From an uncultured Oscillospiraceae bacterium (GTDB lineage: Bacteria; Bacillota; Clostridia; Oscillospirales; Oscillospiraceae), in the NCBI GenBank assembly GCA_934572445.1, contig CAKTLD010000063.1, positions 1 to 10,846 on the forward strand: DNA of 10,846 nucleotides, read 5' to 3'. Both the position numbers and the translations under genes were made by a program. Positions 5,300 through 10,846 of the stretch are shown in pieces (position 1 is the first letter of the stretch; each line of letters begins with the position of its first letter). The notes under the pieces are model-generated. The model did not search any database. It had not been told where the DNA came from and saw nothing but the letters and a program-made list of their open reading frames with translations.

Positions 5300-5626
5300 A
5301 TGGCAATGGAAGAGCTGATGGCCGTGCAGGAACTGGAAAAGCGGCTGGCCGAGCAGTACGCCGCCGCGCAGGCGGAGTGCAAGCGCCGCGTCGCCGTTGA
5401 GCAGCGCGCCTGCGCGCGCCTGCTGGAGGATAACTTCCGCAACGGCGAGGTCGAGGCCCGCCGCGCGATGGCGGAGGCGGAGCGCCGCGCCGCAGAGGAT
5501 ACGGCGCAGACTCTTGCGCGTGCGCAGGAGGATTGCGGAAGGATGCAGCAGGCCGCGCGCGAGCATCTCGCGCAGGCGGCACAGTGGATTATGGAAGAGG
5601 TCGTGAGAAACGAATGGCGATCGTAA
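5300..5626 (+). CDS. ntpF: V-type ATPase peripheral-stalk subunit (G/H type)
   Basis: This 108-residue protein is highly charged and almost entirely alpha-helical. It is rich in Ala, Glu, Arg and Gln, with heptad-like spacing and no membrane segment, as expected for the long coiled coil that pairs with subunit E to form the peripheral stalk of V/A-type ATPases. Sequence identity in this family is low, so the call rests on composition, length and its place as first gene before ntpI, the position of ntpF in the Enterococcus hirae operon (AhaH in archaeal naming). AGGTGA (5288-5293) lies 6 nt before the ATG. The 3' end overlaps the ntpI start by 13 bases. Confidence 0.82.
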   Translation: MAMEELMAVQELEKRLAEQYAAAQAECKRRVAVEQRACARLLEDNFRNGEVEARRAMAEAERRAAEDTAQTLARAQEDCGRMQQAAREHLAQAAQWIMEEVVRNEWRS

Positions 5627-7530
5627 CAATGAAGCATCTGCGCCTGGTGGGACTGGAGAGTGAACGCGAGACGCTGCTGAAGGCCCTGCAGGGCATGGAG
5701 TGCGTGGAGGTTTCGCAGGCGGAGGGAGCGGAGGATGCGCTGCGCGCGGGCTTCGCGCGGCCCGACGAGCGTGCGCTTTCAGCCGCGCAGGAGCGCGGGC
5801 GCGCATACCGCGCGGCGCTGGAGACGCTGGATCGCTATGCGCCCGAAAAGAAGGGCCTTCTGCGCAAGCGGCCCGAGACTGCGCGAGATAGCTTTTTCCG
5901 CACGGAGAACGAGCAGGCGGCCGCGGATGAGCTGAACGTCCTGCAGCGCCGTCTTGGTGAGATCGAGAACGAGCGAACGAAGGAGACCGCGCTGCGAGCC
6001 TCTCTTGCGCCCTGGCTCACGCTCGATGCGCCGCTGGACAGTGCGGACGGCGGCGCGCTCTGCACGGCGCTCGGCACTGTGGGTGCAGCGGTCACGGACG
6101 AGGCGCTGAACGCGCTTGCCGCTTCGCTCGACGGCCTTCTCGTATGGCGTCAGGCATCGGCGGACCGCACACTGCGATTCCTTTTCATCGTCTGCCACGA
6201 GAGCGCGCGGGATTGCGCGATGGCCGGCCTGCGTGCGCTTGGCTTTTCGGCGGTGAACTTCCGCGGCCTGCATGGTACGGCGAAGGAAAACGACGCGCAG
6301 GCGGCCGGACGCCTGACTGCACTGGAAAACGAGCAGCAGGAGATCGAGGCGCGCATCGCGCAGATGGGCGGGGCACGCGCACTGCTGCTGCGCGCGAGTG
6401 ACCGCGCTGCCATCGAGCTGCGGCGCGAGGAGGCGAAGACACGCCTGGTGGCAACGGACAAGGCTTTCCTGCTTGAGGGCTGGCTGCCTGCCGATCGGAC
6501 CGATGCGCTGGAACAGACGCTCATGCCCTTCACCTGCGCGTTTGAAACGCGTGAGCCGACCGAGGACGAGTATCCGCAGGTGCCCGTGCAGCTGAAAAAC
6601 AACAGGCTGACGCGCCCGCTGAACGTGGTAACGGAGATGTACTCCCTGCCCGCCTACGGTACGCTCGATCCAAACCCGCTGATGGCGCCGTTTTTCATTC
6701 TGTTTTACGGCATCATGATGGCGGATATGGGCTACGGCCTTTTGATGATGCTTGCCTCAGTCATTATCGGGAAGAAATACCGCCCCAAGGGCACGAGCGG
6801 CGAGTTGTTCAGCCTGCTCGGCCTCTGCGGTGTCAGCACTTTCCTTATGGGTGCGCTGACAGGCGGATTTTTCGGTGATTTTCTCACGCAGCTCGTTGCG
6901 CTCGTAAGTCCGGGCGCGGTCTTTGCCCTGCCCAAGCTCTTCGATCCGATGGATGACATCATGGCCATCCTGATCGGCTCGCTGGCGCTGGGCCTCGTGC
7001 AGATCGTCACGGGCATGGCGATCAGTCTTGTGGAAAAGCTCCGGCGAGGAAAATACCTCGACGCGCTTTTTGAGGAGGCCACCTGGTGGATCGTGTTTGC
7101 GGGCATCGCGCTTCTGGCGCTCGGCAAGGGAGCGGCTGTGCTGTATCTCGGCTGCACGCTGGTAGTGTTGGGACCCATCGTGCAGGGAAAGGGCTGGGGA
7201 AAGCTCACAGGCGTGTTCGCCTCGGTCTACAATCATGTGACCGGCTATTTTGGCGATGTGCTGTCCTATTCGCGCCTGATGGCGCTGATGCTCGCGGGCA
7301 GCGTGATCGCGCAGGTGTTCAATATGCTGGCGGCGATGCCGGGGAATGTGGTCGTGTTTCTCATCGTGTCGCTGCTCGGCAATGTGCTCAACTTCGGGCT
7401 CAACCTGCTGGGCTGCTATGTGCATGACCTGCGCCTGCAATGCCTTGAATTTTTCAATAAATTCTATGTCGACGGCGGAAAGCCCTTCCGCCCGATGACG
7501 CTGGAGACGGAATACGTCGATCTCAAATAA
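5614..7530 (+). CDS. ntpI: V-type ATPase membrane stator subunit I (a-subunit)
   Basis: This 638-residue protein forms the ion half-channels next to the rotor ring. Residues 1 to about 350 are a charged, helical cytosolic arm that holds the peripheral stalks. About residues 356-630 hold the membrane domain, beginning near NPLMAPFFILFYGIMMADMGYG. The conserved FGDVLSYSRLMALMLA contains R554, and YVHDLRLQ contains R607; these match the two arginines of the a-subunit family needed for ion transfer (Arg573 and Arg629 in E. hirae). The ATG at 5614 gives the family-typical N-terminus MAIVTMKHLRLVGLE. It lies inside the end of ntpF, so the two are likely translationally coupled, and a GAGG in the ntpF end (about 5596) is the only nearby ribosome binding site. 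A longer upstream in-frame extension from 5533 overlaps ntpF heavily and was rejected. Confidence 0.95.
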   Translation: MAIVTMKHLRLVGLESERETLLKALQGMECVEVSQAEGAEDALRAGFARPDERALSAAQERGRAYRAALETLDRYAPEKKGLLRKRPETARDSFFRTENEQAAADELNVLQRRLGEIENERTKETALRASLAPWLTLDAPLDSADGGALCTALGTVGAAVTDEALNALAASLDGLLVWRQASADRTLRFLFIVCHESARDCAMAGLRALGFSAVNFRGLHGTAKENDAQAAGRLTALENEQQEIEARIAQMGGARALLLRASDRAAIELRREEAKTRLVATDKAFLLEGWLPADRTDALEQTLMPFTCAFETREPTEDEYPQVPVQLKNNRLTRPLNVVTEMYSLPAYGTLDPNPLMAPFFILFYGIMMADMGYGLLMMLASVIIGKKYRPKGTSGELFSLLGLCGVSTFLMGALTGGFFGDFLTQLVALVSPGAVFALPKLFDPMDDIMAILIGSLALGLVQIVTGMAISLVEKLRRGKYLDALFEEATWWIVFAGIALLALGKGAAVLYLGCTLVVLGPIVQGKGWGKLTGVFASVYNHVTGYFGDVLSYSRLMALMLAGSVIAQVFNMLAAMPGNVVVFLIVSLLGNVLNFGLNLLGCYVHDLRLQCLEFFNKFYVDGGKPFRPMTLETEYVDLK

Positions 7531-8046
<516 letters not shown>

Positions 8047-8074
8047 CGCACGCTGACGGAAAGGCGGAAACGCA

Positions 8075-8659
8075 ATGAACGGAATGGAAAAGATCACCGC
8101 GCGCATGGAGGCGGACGCGGCGCGCGCGCTCGAAGCGCTGAACGCGCAGACGGACAGCCGGCTCAGAACGCTGCGGCAGGAGAGCGAGGCGCGCGCTGAA
8201 CGCGAACGCCGGCAGCTTTCCGAGCGTGCGCAGGCCGCTGCGCAGGAGCGCTATGAGCGTCTTTGCTCGGCTGCGGAGATGGAAACACGCAAGCTGCGCC
8301 TTGCGGCCAGGCAGCAGGTTCTTGACGAGGCATACGCTCTCGCGCTCAAGCAGCTCTGCGCGCTGCCGCGCGAGGACTATCTTGCGCTGCTGCTGAGGCT
8401 GCTGAAAAACACCGCGAGCGGCGGTGAGGAACTCGTCCTTTCCCGCGCGGACCGCGATGTGATCGGGGAAACGCTCGTCTCCCGCGCAGAGCACGAGCTC
8501 GGGCTGCGCCTGACGCTTTCGGACCGCTGCGCGCCGATCCGCGGGGGCTTCCTGCTCTCGGGCAGGGATTATGATGTGAACTGTGCGCTCGAAACGCTTC
8601 TCGCGCTCTCGCGCGAGAAGACCGAGCGCGGCGCGGCGGAGTTCCTCTTCGGCGCGTGA
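8075..8659 (+). CDS. ntpE: V-type ATPase peripheral-stalk subunit E
   Basis: This 194-residue soluble subunit pairs with the G/H-type subunit. The N-terminal half (residues 1-80) is a charged Ala/Glu/Arg-rich helix predicted to form coiled coil. It is followed by the family motif KLRLAARQQVLDEAYALAL and a globular C-terminal domain ending with GGFLLSGRDYDVNCALETLLALSRE, typical of subunit E. AAGGCGG (8061-8067) lies 7 nt before the ATG at 8075. An in-frame ATG at 8084 is possible but less well served. It is spaced 28 nt after ntpK. Confidence 0.93.
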   Translation: MNGMEKITARMEADAARALEALNAQTDSRLRTLRQESEARAERERRQLSERAQAAAQERYERLCSAAEMETRKLRLAARQQVLDEAYALALKQLCALPREDYLALLLRLLKNTASGGEELVLSRADRDVIGETLVSRAEHELGLRLTLSDRCAPIRGGFLLSGRDYDVNCALETLLALSREKTERGAAEFLFGA

Positions 8660-8671
8660 GAGGGGAGAGGG

Positions 8672-9658
8672 ATGATGCGGCAATATCAGAATACGGACTA
8701 CATTCAGCTCTCAGCGGTGCTGCATGCGCGCGAGGCGCATCTGCTGACGCACGCACTGAGCGAGCGGATGCTGGACGCCCCTACGGCGGCGGAGAGCTGG
8801 AAGGTGCTCTCCGCCTGCGGCTATCCGTCGCTGGAGTGCTGTACAATGGAGCGGGTGGAGCGCGTGCTCGCGCGTGAGCGCGCTGCGCTGTACCGCGAGC
8901 TTGCGGCCATGGCGCCCGATGCGCGCGTTGTCGCACTCTTTCAGCTCAAATATGATTACCACAATGCAAAGCTCGCGCTGAAAGGCAAGCATCTCGGTGC
9001 GGACGTTTCCCACCTTGCGATGGACTGCGGGCGCTATGAACCCTCTGCTCTTCTGCGGGGCAAATACAGCGTACTGTCGGCGCCGCTGCGCCGTGCGGTG
9101 GAGCGGGCGGAAAAGGAGGCGGAGCACAGCGGTGACCTCCGCGCGGCAGAACTGCTGCTCGACCGCGCCTGCTATGAGGAACTGTCGGAGATTGCAGACG
9201 AAACAGGCAGCGCATTTTTGAGGGACTATGCCGCCTTACAGATCGACGCGGTCAATCTGCGCACGCTGGTGCGTGTTTCACGCATGAATGGCAGCGACGA
9301 GCTGCTGCGTTCTGCGCTGCTGCGGGGGGGCGGTATTCCTGTCGCCGCACTGTGCTCCGTGCGCGGAAGTGCCATTGCGGATCTGACCGGGACGACACCT
9401 CTGCGCGCAGCGGGCGCGCTGGCTGTACCGCTGCTGGAGGGCGGCGGCAGCCTTACCGCCTTTGAGCGCGCATGCGATGACGCGCTGATGGAATTTTTGC
9501 AGCGCGCGCGCCGCACACCGTTCGGCGTGGAGGTCGCGGCGGGCTACCTTGGAGCAAAGGAAGCGGAACTCACCGCCGTGCGCACGATCATGGCGGGGAA
9601 GCTTGCGGGGCTTGCACCGGAGGACATCCGCGCGCGGCTGCGCATGAACTATTTGTAA
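8672..9658 (+). CDS. ntpC: V-type ATPase subunit C (d-type rotor adaptor)
   Basis: This 328-residue soluble, largely helical subunit belongs to the V-ATPase d/AC39 family and links the central shaft to the K ring. Supporting features are the start MMRQYQNTDYIQLSAVLHARE, the FQLKYDYHNAKLALKGK segment (about residues 90-106), the middle repeat with LRDYAALQIDAVNLRTLVRVSRM, and the C-terminal PFGVEVAAGYLGAKEAELTAVRTIMAGKLAGL. The last two are characteristic of the family. GAGAGGGGAGAGG just upstream serves as ribosome binding site; the second ATG at 8675 may be the true start. It lies 12 nt after ntpE. Confidence 0.93.
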   Translation: MMRQYQNTDYIQLSAVLHAREAHLLTHALSERMLDAPTAAESWKVLSACGYPSLECCTMERVERVLARERAALYRELAAMAPDARVVALFQLKYDYHNAKLALKGKHLGADVSHLAMDCGRYEPSALLRGKYSVLSAPLRRAVERAEKEAEHSGDLRAAELLLDRACYEELSEIADETGSAFLRDYAALQIDAVNLRTLVRVSRMNGSDELLRSALLRGGGIPVAALCSVRGSAIADLTGTTPLRAAGALAVPLLEGGGSLTAFERACDDALMEFLQRARRTPFGVEVAAGYLGAKEAELTAVRTIMAGKLAGLAPEDIRARLRMNYL

Positions 9659-9671
9659 AGGAGGCCGCGGT

Positions 9672-9980
9672 ATGAAAAAGATAGCAGTTATCGGCGACCG
9701 CGACAGCGTGCTGGGCTTTCGTGCACTGGGGCTGGAGACCTGCATTGCGGAAGATGGCGAGCAGGCGAAGGCAGTCATCCACCGCATGGCGAAGGAGGAT
9801 TACGCCATCCTGTACCTGACTGAGCAGCTGGCCGCCGAGATCCCTGCCGAACTTGCGCGGCGGCGCGAGGACCTGTCGCCCGCTATTATCCTGATCCCCG
9901 GCAGGGCAGGGAGTCTCGGCATCGGTATGAGAGAGGTCCGCACGGCGACGGAGAAGGCCGTCGGAGCGGACATTTTGTAA
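9672..9980 (+). CDS. ntpG: V-type ATPase subunit F (central shaft)
   Basis: This 102-residue protein of Rossmann-like fold binds the central shaft (subunit D) and takes part in rotation and regulation. The family motifs are clear: VIGDRDSVLGFRALG at residues 6-20, YAILYLTE at 44-51, and PAIILIPGRAGSLGIG (70-85) with the terminal VGADIL. It is called ntpG in E. hirae and subunit F in most databases, a frequent source of confusion. AAAGGAGG (about 9656-9663) precedes the ATG. It is spaced 13 nt after ntpC. Confidence 0.95.
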   Translation: MKKIAVIGDRDSVLGFRALGLETCIAEDGEQAKAVIHRMAKEDYAILYLTEQLAAEIPAELARRREDLSPAIILIPGRAGSLGIGMREVRTATEKAVGADIL

Positions 9981-9998
9981 AAAAGGAGCAAAAGCCTT

Positions 9999-10846
9999 AT
10001 GGGAAAGATCGTTAAGGTCTCCGGCCCGCTGGTCGTGGCGTCGGGACTTTCGGAAGCGAATATGGCGGACGTTGTCCGCGTGGGCGAACAGCACCTCATT
10101 GGCGAAATCCTGACGATGAGCGGCGATTCCGCCGCCATTCAGGTGTATGAAGAGACCTCGGGCCTCGGCCCGGGGGCAGAGGTCGTGACGACCGGCGCGC
10201 CGCTGTCTGTCGAGCTCGGCCCCGGTTTGATCGAGAACATTTACGACGGCATCCAGCGCCCGCTGGAGGTCATCCGCCAGAAGACCGGCGGCAACTTTCT
10301 GCCGCGCGGCGAGGAGGTTCCCGCGCTCGACCGCGAAAAGAAGTGGGACTTCACCGCCGTCGCCAAGGCGGGCGAGCATCTGAGCGGCGGCGACGTGCTT
10401 GGTACCGTGCAGGAAACGCCCTCGCTGCTCCACAAGATCATGCTGCCGCCGTACCTGAGCGGCACCGTGAAGGAGATCAGATCCGGCAGCTTTACCGTAG
10501 AGGACACCGTCGCCGTGGTCGAGACCGACAAGGGCGAGAGAAAAGAGCTCACGATGATGCAGAAGTGGCCGGTGCGCGTGGGCCGTCCCTATACGAAAAA
10601 ATATCCGCCCGTCACGCCGCTCCAGTCCGGCCAGCGCATCGTAGATACGTTTTTCCCCGTGGCCAAGGGCGGCACGGCGGCGATCCCGGGGCCCTTTGGC
10701 AGCGGCAAGACCGTCATGCAGCACGCACTGGCCAAGTGGGCGGACGTGGATCTCGTCGTTTACATCGGCTGCGGCGAGCGCGGCAACGAGATGACCGACG
10801 TTCTGCGCGAATTCCCCGAGCTCATCGACCCGCGCACGGGCGAGAG
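9999..10846 (+). CDS. ntpA: V-type ATPase catalytic subunit A, N-terminal part (runs off window)
   Basis: The visible 282 codons start [20 protein letters not shown] and cover the N-terminal beta-barrel, the subunit A-specific bulge domain (about residues 115-190, [20 protein letters not shown] and following) and the start of the nucleotide-binding domain. The Walker A motif GPFGSGKT lies at residues 231-238 with K237, followed by [17 protein letters not shown], which carries the catalytic glutamate region (GERGNE). This subunit hydrolyses or makes ATP in the A3B3 head. About half of the usual 590 residues remain outside the window. AAGGAG (9983-9988) lies 10 nt before the ATG, which is 18 nt after ntpG. 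Confidence 0.98.
   Translation, partial: MGKIVKVSGPLVVASGLSEANMADVVRVGEQHLIGEILTMSGDSAAIQVYEETSGLGPGAEVVTTGAPLSVELGPGLIENIYDGIQRPLEVIRQKTGGNFLPRGEEVPALDREKKWDFTAVAKAGEHLSGGDVLGTVQETPSLLHKIMLPPYLSGTVKEIRSGSFTVEDTVAVVETDKGERKELTMMQKWPVRVGRPYTKKYPPVTPLQSGQRIVDTFFPVAKGGTAAIPGPFGSGKTVMQHALAKWADVDLVVYIGCGERGNEMTDVLREFPELIDPRTGE

Noticed and set aside
9588..10724. 378-codon minus-strand frame opposite ntpC, ntpG and ntpA
   Set aside because: Antisense shadow of three clear genes, including the Walker A region of ntpA.

Overview
The window comes from a high-GC, strictly or mainly anaerobic Gram-positive bacterium, most likely a gut-type clostridium. The evidence is strong AGGAGG-like ribosome binding sites, consensus sigma-70/SigA promoters, U-tailed intrinsic terminators, an oxygen-sensitive class III ribonucleotide reductase and a bacterial V-type ATPase operon in Enterococcus-like gene order. 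Genus-level assignment is not possible from the sequence alone.

Layout. The window opens in the 3' part of a 5S rRNA gene (1-77), followed by its terminator (81-109) and an AT-richer spacer. A perfect consensus promoter (300-328) then drives a MATE-family efflux transporter (386-1870), which ends in a strong terminator (1883-1912). A second perfect consensus promoter (1919-1947) follows at once. It drives a leader of about 150 nt and a small zinc-ribbon-like RNHCP-domain protein (2107-2532). That leader contains a tiny open reading frame and three mutually incompatible hairpins. One of these locks the Shine-Dalgarno of the RNHCP gene in a stem, which is the architecture of a ribosome-stalling translational attenuator of the erm/cat type. 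It is the most interesting object in the window.

A 19-bp bidirectional terminator (2554-2596) separates the RNHCP gene from nrdD, encoded convergently on the minus strand (4810-2612). The nrdD upstream region holds an extended -10 promoter, a good NrdR-box candidate, a weaker second box and an unassigned palindrome. No nrdG activase gene is visible.

From 5247 onward a plus-strand promoter drives a V-type ATPase operon in the order ntpF-I-K-E-C-G-A (Enterococcus hirae nomenclature); ntpA runs off the right edge. The products would build the peripheral stalk (F, E), membrane stator (I), rotor ring (K), central-stalk adaptor (C) and shaft subunit (G), and the catalytic subunit (A). The K subunit keeps the side-chain ligand set known for Na+ binding in E. 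hirae NtpK, so the enzyme is probably a sodium-coupled rotary ATPase. Direction (ATP-driven pump or ATP synthase) cannot be read from sequence.
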